Below, one piece after another: positions 10,443 to 17,883 of a stretch of 64,000 nucleotides of DNA. Under the pieces are notes generated by a model, which worked only from the letters and a program-made list of their open reading frames with translations, was not told the DNA's origin and did not search any database. The stretch comes from an uncultured Bacteroides sp. (GTDB lineage Bacteria; Bacteroidota; Bacteroidia; Bacteroidales; Bacteroidaceae): assembly GCF_963677715.1 (NCBI RefSeq), contig NZ_OY782493.1:248001-312000 (forward strand). The letters are read 5' to 3'. The position numbers and the translations under genes are program-made. Each line of letters begins with the position of its first letter. The first letter of the stretch is position 1.

Positions 10443-10506
10443 AAAGAAAACCGGTTGCCTTTATGAAGGGGACCGGTTTTCTTTATAAAGGCAACCGGTT
10501 TTCTTT
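10443..10506 (+). repeat. Three-arm competing inverted repeat
   Basis: A 22-nt arm at 10443-10464 is the exact reverse complement of 10485-10506. Between them a third arm (10472-10485, ACCGGTTTTCTTTA) is complementary to 10442-10455, so two mutually exclusive hairpins of 14 and 22 bp can form. A weaker inverted repeat (GGCC and AGCAATGT paired elements, 10370-10429) lies just upstream. The rest of the intergenic region up to 10762 shows nothing I recognise. Confidence 0.7.
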
Positions 10507-10762
10507 GCAAAGCCACTTGGTACCTTATAAAAAGAGGTGATGATTGTAAGAAATACTGTGTCAGTGCTATTTTTTATCTCTTGTCTATTTATCATGGGTG
10601 GTATACAGAAGAATGGGGAAAACAATTAGCATATCGTGATGAAAACAGGTAGTTGTGTTTAAAATATAAATTGTTAATAACGTTTTGAATGAAAATGCTT
10701 CTATATATTGATATATCGAAAAACACAGCTTATTTTGCCTTTTCAAACTAAAACCATAGAAA

Positions 10763-11731
10763 ATGAATAGTATTACCGATTTTGTATCTACGCTGATTAA
10801 AGAATTAGTGCAGTCCGAACGCCATGGTACGGCACGATCGTACTTTAGTTCCATTCGTCGGCTGAATGGCTTTGTTAAACGAGAGACATTGACTTTTGAG
10901 GAACTTACCCCTGAATTGCTAAAAAAGTATGAACTGTATCTCTATGCAGAGGGTTGCAAGAGGAATTCCGTTTCGTTGTATATGAGAATGTTGCGCTCTA
11001 TCTGTAATCAGGCTGTTCGGCGGCTACAGGTTAATTTAATCAGCGGACTTTTCGATGAAGTTTTTACGGGGACAGACTCCTCTGAAAAACGAGCGGCATC
11101 ACCTAGTGTGATAAAACGTCTTAGTGAGGCTGAATTGGCTGACTCTTCTCCGCTTGTTTTTGCACGGGATCTTTTTCTACTTTCTTTTTTTTTGCGAGGC
11201 ATTCCGTTTGTCGACCTTGCTCATTTACGCAAAAGTGATGTAAGAATGGGGGTGTTGAGATACCGACGTAGCAAGACTAATCGTCTACTTACAGTCGCTC
11301 TGGAGCCTTGTGCTCAAGCTCTTTTTAAGAAGTATGCATCTTCTACTATTGATTCTCCTTACCTTCTACCTATTATTGTTCATCCAGGGCGAGATGAATA
11401 TCTACAATATCAAAGTGCCTTACGTCTTTACAATAAACGATTGTCTCGTCTTTCTGCAAAACTAAAGCTGAGAGAGCCTCTCACCTCTTATGTTGCACGT
11501 CATTCCTGGGCAACGGCAGCATACAGGGAAGGAATACCGGTGGCTGTTATAAGTGAATCTTTAGGGCATGCCTCGGAAAAAGTAACCTATAACTATCTTG
11601 CGTCATTTGAGAATCGTACGCTACGTAATGCCAATCGCAAAGTAATTGCATTGCTCGATTCTAAAACAATTCAGGAGCATTTATCATCGAAAACATTACT
11701 TATCAAAACGAGGAATAATGTTTTCCAATAA
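10763..11731 (+). CDS. Tyrosine site-specific recombinase (probable DNA invertase)
   Basis: A 322-residue tyrosine recombinase. The N-terminal SAM-like core-binding domain (residues 1-100) resembles the phage_int_SAM type common in Bacteroidetes invertases. The catalytic domain has R145 (FFLRGIPFVDL), the beta-hairpin lysine K171, the YxxR box with R246 (TSYVARHSWA), H269 (ESLGHAS) and the nucleophile Y278 (VTYNYLASF), so it looks active. Its size and lack of an Arm-binding domain fit the chromosomal Tsr/Mpi-type recombinases that flip promoters in Bacteroides. Directly downstream (11821-12280) are two opposed recombination-site-like repeats, its likely substrate. There is no excisionase, phage gene or conjugation gene nearby, so an integrative element is unlikely. 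Confidence 0.9.
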   Translation: MNSITDFVSTLIKELVQSERHGTARSYFSSIRRLNGFVKRETLTFEELTPELLKKYELYLYAEGCKRNSVSLYMRMLRSICNQAVRRLQVNLISGLFDEVFTGTDSSEKRAASPSVIKRLSEAELADSSPLVFARDLFLLSFFLRGIPFVDLAHLRKSDVRMGVLRYRRSKTNRLLTVALEPCAQALFKKYASSTIDSPYLLPIIVHPGRDEYLQYQSALRLYNKRLSRLSAKLKLREPLTSYVARHSWATAAYREGIPVAVISESLGHASEKVTYNYLASFENRTLRNANRKVIALLDSKTIQEHLSSKTLLIKTRNNVFQ

Positions 11732-11820
11732 AGTTATTTTTAGAAACAGATTTATTTAAAGTATTTATATATAGTAACGTAAATATGTGATAATGAGGGA
11801 ATAGTTGTATATTCTAGTCA

Positions 11821-11846
11821 TTCTGTTACTTGACAGGTAACGGAAT
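11821..11846 (+). repeat. Left inverted repeat (recombination site)
   Basis: A 26-bp site made of arm TTCTGTTAC (11821-11829), core TTGACAG (11830-11836) and arm GTAACGGAA (11837-11845), then T. It matches the reverse complement of 12255-12280 at 25 of 26 positions. Two near-complementary 9-bp arms around a 7-bp asymmetric core is the standard architecture of a tyrosine-recombinase crossover site. Confidence 0.85.
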
Positions 11847-12264
11847 AGTTTTGATACTGCAAAGGTTCAAATAATTTATAAAAAGAGCAAACAAAAATCG
11901 TTTTATTTTTAAATATTACTTTTCAAATAAATCCTTTATAGCAATGAATATCAGATTATACAACTACTTACCATAAACCTTTTTGTCACTTATAATGATT
12001 CAATTATTATGTTGTTAAATTGCTTACATATGCCATACTATTTAATGAATTTATTCTACTTTTTTAATAAATTTTATAAAATTAAAAAGAAAATTGAAGG
12101 ATTATATAAATGATAATAACCCATGAAGGCATAGAAATGATAATTGACCTGCTATTGTCTATGTATAAGATGTAACAGCAAATATGGCTTACACGCTTAA
12201 GTTTGAACGCTTTTATAGATACTTCGCCTAATTTTATATTATAAATTTTCATAAATTCCGTTAC
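11837..12264 (+). mobile_element. Probable invertible DNA segment
   Basis: 428 bp lie between the two opposed 7-bp cores. The segment is AT-rich and holds no credible gene. In the orientation given it contains two rightward TAnnTTTG elements, TAGTTTTG (11846-11853) and TAAGTTTG (12198-12205), and I found no perfect leftward copy (CAAAnnTA). Neither has a good TTTG at -33. Inversion by the upstream recombinase would turn both boxes away from the downstream regulator gene, so the given orientation is the candidate ON state. Inversion is inferred from site orientation, not shown. Confidence 0.75.
12198..12205 (+). promoter_or_regulatory. -7 element inside the invertible segment
   Basis: TAAGTTTG matches TAnnTTTG and would give a transcript starting near 12212 that crosses the right repeat and enters the regulator gene at 12303 with a leader of about 90 nt. 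No -33 TTTG at the right spacing, so confidence is limited. Confidence 0.4.
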
Positions 12265-12280
12265 CTGTCAAGTAACGGAA
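12255..12280 (+). repeat. Right inverted repeat (recombination site)
   Basis: A, then arm TTCCGTTAC (12256-12264), core CTGTCAA (12265-12271) and arm GTAACGGAA (12272-12280). The core is the reverse complement of the left core, so the two sites point at each other, the geometry that yields inversion rather than excision. The arms here are perfectly complementary; the left site carries one T for C difference. Confidence 0.85.
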
Positions 12281-12302
12281 CCCTAAAGTGAGGTAAGCCA
12301 TT

Positions 12303-12677
12303 ATGTTGACTTCGAATACTAAAAAAGTTGTAGCGTTGCTTTATGATATATATCATCAACGTGAACCAAGCGATACTGCTTTGTGTGTTTTCTCCGATTC
12401 TTCAACCCAAATGCTGCTAAGCAGGTTGGAAAAGGCTAAGCTCATCTGTTTGCGTACGGGTGAAGATGCTAATCTTGTGTCTTCATATGAACTATGTTGC
12501 CCATTGTTTGATATTACCCTCCGTGACTTATTAGTCGCTACCGGAGAAGGGTTGTGTCCTGTTTTCGATAACAAGGAAGGCATTTATGATGAATATGGTG
12601 CTGCTGCTTGTCGGTTAGGGGTGTTGAACGAGGTAATGTGTGAAATGCTGGAGAAAATTCGTATAACCGATTTGTAA
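12303..12677 (+). CDS. Small Rrf2-like winged-helix regulator
   Basis: A 124-residue protein that I place, with moderate confidence, in the Rrf2 family of transcription regulators. Residues 5-55 fit a winged helix with the recognition helix near SSTQMLLSRLEKAKLI; residues 60-82 (YELCCPLFDITLRDLLVATGE) match the wing and the ITLxDVLxAxEG-like segment of Rrf2 proteins. It contains seven cysteines (about 28, 49, 65, 66, 85, 103, 113), many for its size; the last three are spaced more widely than the Fe-S cluster cysteines of IscR. Metal, Fe-S or thiol sensing is possible but not shown. It starts 22 bp after the right recombination site, so its transcription is the likely target of the inversion switch. 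Confidence 0.6.
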   Translation: MLTSNTKKVVALLYDIYHQREPSDTALCVFSDSSTQMLLSRLEKAKLICLRTGEDANLVSSYELCCPLFDITLRDLLVATGEGLCPVFDNKEGIYDEYGAAACRLGVLNEVMCEMLEKIRITDL

Positions 12678-12763
12678 TGGCTTTTGTGAGAGATTTCCCG
12701 CATTATCATCTTATTTTATTCTTTTAATTTTAATATTTAAAGAAAATACTCGTAATTTGCGTT

Positions 12764-12850
12764 ATGAAAATGCATTATGACGTTTTGGGAATGGGGCATA
12801 GACTCCGTAAAATGTCATTTCTCTGTTTTATGCATAACAATATAATGTAA
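12764..12850 (+). CDS. Possible 28-aa upstream ORF
   Basis: ATG at 12764 opens a 28-codon frame (begins MKMHYDVLGMGHRL) that stops 3 nt before the next gene's ATG at 12854. It is Met- and His-rich and has no recognised homology. The tight spacing could allow translational coupling, but chance is a serious alternative. Confidence 0.2.
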   Translation: MKMHYDVLGMGHRLRKMSFLCFMHNNIM

Positions 12851-12853
12851 ATT

Positions 12854-13696
12854 ATGACAAAAAAAAGCAATAAGTTTATTTCGCCGGGTGCTTGGTTTTC
12901 TTTGTTTTATCCTTCGGATTGGAATGAATTTGAAGATGGTGAAGGAAGCTTCCTTTTTTATAATCCGGATAGTTGGACGGGCAATTTTCGTGTCTCTGCC
13001 TTTAAGGCCGAGGCTAAACTACCGAATGCCATGGTCTATGGCAAACAATCTGTGACACAAGAATTAAAAGATAACTCATCGGCCTCGTTGGTTAATGTTG
13101 GTTCTTTGGAGTGCGCCTACTACAAACAGATGTTTCAGGAGGAAGGCACTTATTATACAACTCACTTTTGGGTTACCGGCATAGATAATATAGCCTTCGA
13201 ATGTAGTTTTACCGTTCCTAGAGGGGGGGAGACGAAAGAAGCGGAAGATATTATTACTTCATTGGCTGTAAGGCAGGACGGTGTGAAATATCCGGCAGAG
13301 CTTATTCCTATCCGGCTTTCTGAAATATATCAGGTTAATGAAGGATACGACTGGGCCGCATCAACGGTCAAAAAGCTATTAAAGAAAGATTTCCAGGGAG
13401 TAGAAGAAGACTTGCCCAAGTTGCAACAAGCAATGGATAGCGGTGGGTTTTCTCAAAGCCAACGCGATGCCTGGGTGTCTTTCGGCATAACTATTTGTAC
13501 CATTCTCTACAATGAAGTAGACGGAGTTGAATGGAGAACTCTGATTGATGGCAATCGGGAAATTCCGGTATTGCAATACCGTGAAACAGATACGATAATC
13601 GATCCGATGCAATTGGTCTGGAGTCGGGTGAAAGCAGGCAAACATTGTGATGCTGCTGAAGAATACGAAAATATAATGCAGAAAATCGGTAGATAA
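12854..13696 (+). CDS. DUF3805/DUF3806 domain protein
   Basis: A 280-residue protein without a signal peptide or membrane segment, so probably cytoplasmic. The N-terminal half (about 1-145; GAWFSLFYPSDWNEFEDGEGSF is its start, not fully quoted elsewhere) resembles DUF3805, and the C-terminal half (about 165-275, including QRDAWVSFGITICTIL and DPMQLVWSRVKAG) resembles DUF3806. The two domains occur together in Bacteroides; their function is not known. It is followed after 18 bp by the ABC-F gene in the same direction and may be cotranscribed with it. The spacing from the Rrf2-like gene is 176 bp, so its own promoter is likely, though I could not identify a clear one. Confidence 0.7.
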   Translation: MTKKSNKFISPGAWFSLFYPSDWNEFEDGEGSFLFYNPDSWTGNFRVSAFKAEAKLPNAMVYGKQSVTQELKDNSSASLVNVGSLECAYYKQMFQEEGTYYTTHFWVTGIDNIAFECSFTVPRGGETKEAEDIITSLAVRQDGVKYPAELIPIRLSEIYQVNEGYDWAASTVKKLLKKDFQGVEEDLPKLQQAMDSGGFSQSQRDAWVSFGITICTILYNEVDGVEWRTLIDGNREIPVLQYRETDTIIDPMQLVWSRVKAGKHCDAAEEYENIMQKIGR

Positions 13697-13714
13697 GATC
13701 TATCCTCATAGCTT

Positions 13715-15580
13715 ATGGTAAGTTACTTACAGATAGATGGTCTTACTAAATCATTTGGAGACCTGATTCTTTTTGAAAATATATCTTTTGGCATCGCAGA
13801 AGGACAGCGCATCGGGCTGATAGCCAAAAACGGTGCCGGAAAAACTACGTTGCTGAACATTATATCCGGTAAAGAAGGATATGATGGGGGGAATGTTGTT
13901 TTCCGTCGCGATCTTCGTGTGGCTTATTTGGAGCAAGATCCTCAGTATCCCGGCGAACTGACTGTATTGGAGGCTTGCTTTCATAAAGGAAACAGTACGG
14001 TAGAGCTTATTAAGGAATATGAACGCTGCATGGAAAAGGAAGGACCTCTGGGTTTGGAAGAGCTTCTTATTCGCATGGAGCACGAAAAGGCATGGGATTA
14101 TGAGCGCAAAGCAAAACAAATTCTTTCTCAGCTAAAGATTCAGAACTTTAATCAGCCGATAAAACATCTTTCCGGAGGGCAATTGAAGCGGGTGGCATTG
14201 GCTAATACGTTAATTACTGAACCCGACTTATTGATCTTGGATGAGCCGACCAATCATCTTGATCTGGATATGACCGAATGGCTTGAAGAATACCTGCAAC
14301 GTACCAATATAAGTTTGTTAATGGTAACGCATGACCGGTATTTCCTAGATCGTGTATGTTCGGAAATTGTTGAAATAGAAAACAGACAGCTTTATCAGTA
14401 CAAGGGGAACTATAGTTATTACCTTGAAAAGCGCCAGGAAAGGATTGATGCGACCAATACCGAAATGGATCGGGCCAACAACTTGTATCGCACGGAGCTG
14501 GATTGGATGCGGCGTATGCCACAGGCACGCGGACACAAAGCGAAGTATAGGGAAGATGCTTTCTATGAGTTGGAGAAAGTGGCTAAGCAACGATTTAACA
14601 ACGATAATGTGAAGTTGGAGGTGAAGGCTTCTTATATAGGTTCAAAGATATTTGAAGCCGACCATTTGCGTAAGAGCTTTGGCGAGTTAAAGATACTGGA
14701 TGATTTCTCGTATGTTTTTGCTCGTTACGAAAAGATGGGTGTTGTGGGCAATAACGGTACCGGCAAATCCACTTTTATTAAAATATTAATGGGCGAAGTG
14801 CAACCCGATGGCGGTACGCTGGATGTTGGAGAAACAGTACGTTTCGGATACTACTCGCAAGATGGATTGCAGTTCGATGATCAGATGAAGGTGATAGATG
14901 TGATACAAGATGTTGCCGAAGTCATTGAATTAGGTAATGGTAAAAATCTTACTGCCTCACAGTTTTTGCAGCATTTCCTTTTTACCCCCGAAACGCAACA
15001 CAGCTATGTATATAAACTAAGTGGAGGAGAACGCAGGCGTTTGTACCTCTGCACGGTATTGATGCGTAATCCGAATTTCTTGGTGCTCGACGAACCTACG
15101 AACGACTTGGATATTATTACTTTGAATGTGCTCGAAGAATACCTGCAGAACTTCAAAGGATGTGTCATTGTTGTATCGCACGACCGCTATTTTATGGATA
15201 AAGTGGTAGATCACCTGATGGTCTTTAACGGCGGAGGAGACATTCGCGATTTCCCCGGTAATTATAGTGATTATCGTGACTGGAAAGAAGCTCGTGAGCA
15301 GAAAGAGAAGGAAGCTGATAAACCTCAGGAGGAGAAAACAGGGCGCATTCGTTTGAATGATAAACGAAAGATTAGTTTTAAGGAAAAGCGTGAATTAGAA
15401 CAACTGGAAAAAGATATTGCTGCACTTGAAGAGGAAAAAGCGAAAATCGAAGATGAGCTGTGCAGTGGAACTCTGTCTGTGGAAGAACTTACCGGAAAGT
15501 CGAAAAGACTTCCGGAGGTGAATAATTTAATTGATGAGAAAACAATGCGCTGGCTTGAATTAAGTGAAATCGAATCATGA
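13715..15580 (+). CDS. ABC-F family ATPase (Uup-like)
   Basis: Soluble tandem ATPase with no membrane domain. First cassette: Walker A AKNGAGKTT (residues 37-45, with Ala in place of the first Gly), signature LSGGQ (152-156), Walker B LLILDEP. Second cassette: Walker A GNNGTGKS (345-352), signature LSGGE, Walker B FLVLDEP. The linker between them and the C-terminal Lys/Glu-rich coiled coil (about 530-621) fit the Uup branch, whose members act on the ribosome or on nucleic acid structures. 621 aa is a normal length. The TGA overlaps the next ATG by four bases (ATGA), indicating translational coupling. Nothing marks it as an antibiotic-resistance ABC-F. Confidence 0.9.
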   Translation: MVSYLQIDGLTKSFGDLILFENISFGIAEGQRIGLIAKNGAGKTTLLNIISGKEGYDGGNVVFRRDLRVAYLEQDPQYPGELTVLEACFHKGNSTVELIKEYERCMEKEGPLGLEELLIRMEHEKAWDYERKAKQILSQLKIQNFNQPIKHLSGGQLKRVALANTLITEPDLLILDEPTNHLDLDMTEWLEEYLQRTNISLLMVTHDRYFLDRVCSEIVEIENRQLYQYKGNYSYYLEKRQERIDATNTEMDRANNLYRTELDWMRRMPQARGHKAKYREDAFYELEKVAKQRFNNDNVKLEVKASYIGSKIFEADHLRKSFGELKILDDFSYVFARYEKMGVVGNNGTGKSTFIKILMGEVQPDGGTLDVGETVRFGYYSQDGLQFDDQMKVIDVIQDVAEVIELGNGKNLTASQFLQHFLFTPETQHSYVYKLSGGERRRLYLCTVLMRNPNFLVLDEPTNDLDIITLNVLEEYLQNFKGCVIVVSHDRYFMDKVVDHLMVFNGGGDIRDFPGNYSDYRDWKEAREQKEKEADKPQEEKTGRIRLNDKRKISFKEKRELEQLEKDIAALEEEKAKIEDELCSGTLSVEELTGKSKRLPEVNNLIDEKTMRWLELSEIES

Positions 15581-16434
15581 ATTTAACCAATTATCATAGT
15601 CATTGCTCTTTTTGTGACGGACGTGCACCGCTGGACGATTTTTTGAAAGCGGCTATTGCCCAGGGATTTACTTCTTATGGTGTATCTTCACATGCACCGT
15701 TACCGTTTTCTACTCGTTGGACGATGGAGTGGGAGCAAATGGGGCACTATTTGAAGGAATGTAACCGGCTGAAGAAGAAATACGCCAAACAGATAGAACT
15801 CTATTGTGGTTTGGAGATAGATTACCTGAATGAAGAAAGCAATCCTTCTATCGCTCGCTTTAGAGAATTACCGCTTGATTACCGCATCGGTTCCGTGCAT
15901 TTGCTTTATGATGATAATAAAGAAGTCGTGGATATTGATTGCCCGCAGGATGTGTTTCGCAAACTGGTGGACGAACACTTTGGCGGAGACGTGGTACGAG
16001 TGATTCATTTGTACTATGACCGATTATTCCGTATGGTTGAGCTGGGTGGCTTCGATATTCTGGGGCATGCCGATAAGATGCATTATAATGCAAACAGCTA
16101 TCGTCCCGGGTTGTTGGATGAACCGTGGTATAATTCACTGATGCATGATTATTTTAGTGAGGTAGCGCGGCGAGGTTATATGGTAGAGATTAATACCAAA
16201 GCTTATCATCAGCTAGGTACTTTTTATCCGAATGAGCGTTATTGGGGGATGCTAAAAGAGTTTGGTATACGAGTATTGGTAAATAGTGATGCTCACTATC
16301 CCGAACGCATTAACAACGGACGGGCCGAGGCACTGCAAGTTTTACGAAATATAGGCTATAACACTGTGATGGAGTTGCACCGTGGGCAATGGGAAGAAAC
16401 AGCTATTTGTTCGTCTCTTCCACAAAACTCATAG
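15577..16434 (+). CDS. PHP-domain histidinol-phosphatase
   Basis: A 285-residue metal-dependent phosphoesterase of the PHP superfamily, most like HisJ/HisK-type histidinol-phosphatases that make histidinol from its phosphate. Metal-binding residues visible are H7 and H9 in NYHSHCSFCDG, a Glu in YCGLEIDYL, His in IGSVHLLYD, the DILGHADKM motif and the terminal VNSDAHYPE. It overlaps the ABC-F gene by 4 bp, so the two are cotranscribed. No other histidine-biosynthesis genes are nearby, so its true substrate is not certain; other sugar or nucleotide phosphates are possible. Confidence 0.8.
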   Translation: MNLTNYHSHCSFCDGRAPLDDFLKAAIAQGFTSYGVSSHAPLPFSTRWTMEWEQMGHYLKECNRLKKKYAKQIELYCGLEIDYLNEESNPSIARFRELPLDYRIGSVHLLYDDNKEVVDIDCPQDVFRKLVDEHFGGDVVRVIHLYYDRLFRMVELGGFDILGHADKMHYNANSYRPGLLDEPWYNSLMHDYFSEVARRGYMVEINTKAYHQLGTFYPNERYWGMLKEFGIRVLVNSDAHYPERINNGRAEALQVLRNIGYNTVMELHRGQWEETAICSSLPQNS

Positions 16435-16442
16435 CAAGCGTT

Positions 16443-17678
16443 TTATTCTATTCTTTTGCAACCATTGGCTTGCAAAAATTCATTGATGGTTTCTTCGTAA
16501 TTCCCTTGTATCACAATGTGATGATTGCCTAGAGGATTTTTAAGAAAATAGTTGGCATTCGTGTTCAGTTTTACTCGTATTTGCGTGCGACAAAGATTAA
16601 TATAGTTCGTGTTTTCGGTAAGCGTGCCCGACGATAAGTAATACTCATCTAAACATTCGCCTCCGCATTTTATAATAGTTACCTCTCCCGTGGGCAGGAT
16701 GCCCTGAATGCCGATGGCACTTTCTGTTTCAAAATGATTCCTGATAATGTATTTCTCCGTCAGTTTAGTGCCAATGGTACAATGAGCTAATACAATCTCG
16801 TTCGTTCGGGTGTTAACCATGGAAGGATTGGCCATGAATCCCGTTTTTTCTGTAAGGGCTTTTATTGTTGCAAGAGTAAAAACAGCCTGTAAATCACCTT
16901 CACATCCGGCTATAATACCTTCGTCGTTCAGTAATGCCAGTGCGAGGCATCCCGTAGTGCCGGTCTGCTCTATCAGCTTGAAGCAACTAAGAGTGAGGGC
17001 TGTTAAATATTCTTGTTCGCATACACGTTTCACTGCCCGGTATAAACGCATTGCTTTTATCAAATCCTCCGGAGACGCCTCCCTGCAAGCCAATGCCTTG
17101 CCTGCAAAATCGGCACAGGCTTGTCCTACTTCCTCATCCGTTATTTGTTCAAACTGTTCGTATACGCGTTCCATTGGTATATCAATATACTCCACTCCCC
17201 ACCGACGTTTAGCCAACAGATAGTCTACATTGCTGGCTATGAGCCACGATGATGATGTCCCTATTACGCCTATCCGCATGCCGTTTATGCTGCGTTGTGC
17301 ACAAAAATTACTGTATAATATGTCGATGCGCCGTATAATGGAAATCGTCTCTCCATGAAGAATTTCACTTTTGAAACCTCTGCTACGTAACCAGGAAGAT
17401 ATTTCGAGAGCCGAAGCCAGAGAATTTTGCATGCCGTCTGCCAATAATATAGTTGGACGCGGGAGCGATTCAAAAGATTGGGCAACAAGTTTTTCAACTC
17501 CTCCGGTAGCAATAAATACCAGACTGAAATCATCCGGGGTAAGCTTATGAATCTCTGTATAATCAATAAAATTAAGAGTGAAATATTTCTCCAGTTCGCT
17601 TAGTATCATTTCGTGAGAGCTCCTTATGGATACCTGTTTATGCAGAAGAGAGGCAAATGTAATGAGGTTTATAGTCAT
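16443..17678 (-). CDS. Sugar-isomerase-like protein (FucI/AraA-type fold)
   Basis: A 411-residue cytoplasmic protein. The N-terminal part (1-170) has Rossmann-like segments such as FSLVFIATGGVEKLV and MRIGVIGTSSSWLIA. The C-terminal half (TGTTGCLALALLNDEGIIAGCEGDLQ is its most typical region, residues about 238-263) resembles the C-terminal domain of L-fucose/L-arabinose isomerases, including the conserved CEGD motif. Whether it isomerises a sugar is not known, since no sugar kinase or aldolase gene is adjacent. It converges with the PHP phosphatase (8 bp gap) and is divergent from the PLP aminotransferase across a 205-bp region, which may indicate related function. Confidence 0.55.
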   Translation of the reverse strand: MTINLITFASLLHKQVSIRSSHEMILSELEKYFTLNFIDYTEIHKLTPDDFSLVFIATGGVEKLVAQSFESLPRPTILLADGMQNSLASALEISSWLRSRGFKSEILHGETISIIRRIDILYSNFCAQRSINGMRIGVIGTSSSWLIASNVDYLLAKRRWGVEYIDIPMERVYEQFEQITDEEVGQACADFAGKALACREASPEDLIKAMRLYRAVKRVCEQEYLTALTLSCFKLIEQTGTTGCLALALLNDEGIIAGCEGDLQAVFTLATIKALTEKTGFMANPSMVNTRTNEIVLAHCTIGTKLTEKYIIRNHFETESAIGIQGILPTGEVTIIKCGGECLDEYYLSSGTLTENTNYINLCRTQIRVKLNTNANYFLKNPLGNHHIVIQGNYEETINEFLQANGCKRIE

Positions 17679-17796
17679 TATGCGATCATTTATGAATATT
17701 ATCTATGGCAAATGTATATCTTTCTTTTGAATATACATTTGCTTAAGTATAAAACTTGCACAAGGTATAACATTCATTCATTTTGTTAAGTATTTG

Positions 17797-17828
17797 TTTG
17801 CGTAGTAACCATCGATACTTTATCTTTG
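17797..17828 (+). promoter_or_regulatory. Bacteroides-type promoter of the aminotransferase operon
   Basis: TTTG (17797-17800), 20 bp, then TATCTTTG (17821-17828): a full consensus match. The start site would lie near 17835, about 50 nt before the ATG at 17884. Confidence 0.75.
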
Positions 17829-17883
17829 CAGCTTCTAATTTGCAAAATTGTTATTGATTATTTGTAATTCATAAATTAAAATC

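Noticed and set aside
10443-10506. Possible CRISPR-like repeat unit
   Set aside because: Only one repeat family with two or three inverted arms, no direct repeat-spacer pattern and no cas genes.
10763-11731. Integrase of a prophage or conjugative element
   Set aside because: No phage, mobilisation or excision genes and no tRNA target nearby; opposed crossover sites next to the gene fit a DNA invertase better.
13715-15580. Antibiotic-resistance ABC-F protein
   Set aside because: The long C-terminal coiled coil and coupling to a PHP phosphatase fit a housekeeping Uup-like protein; nothing indicates a resistance subfamily.
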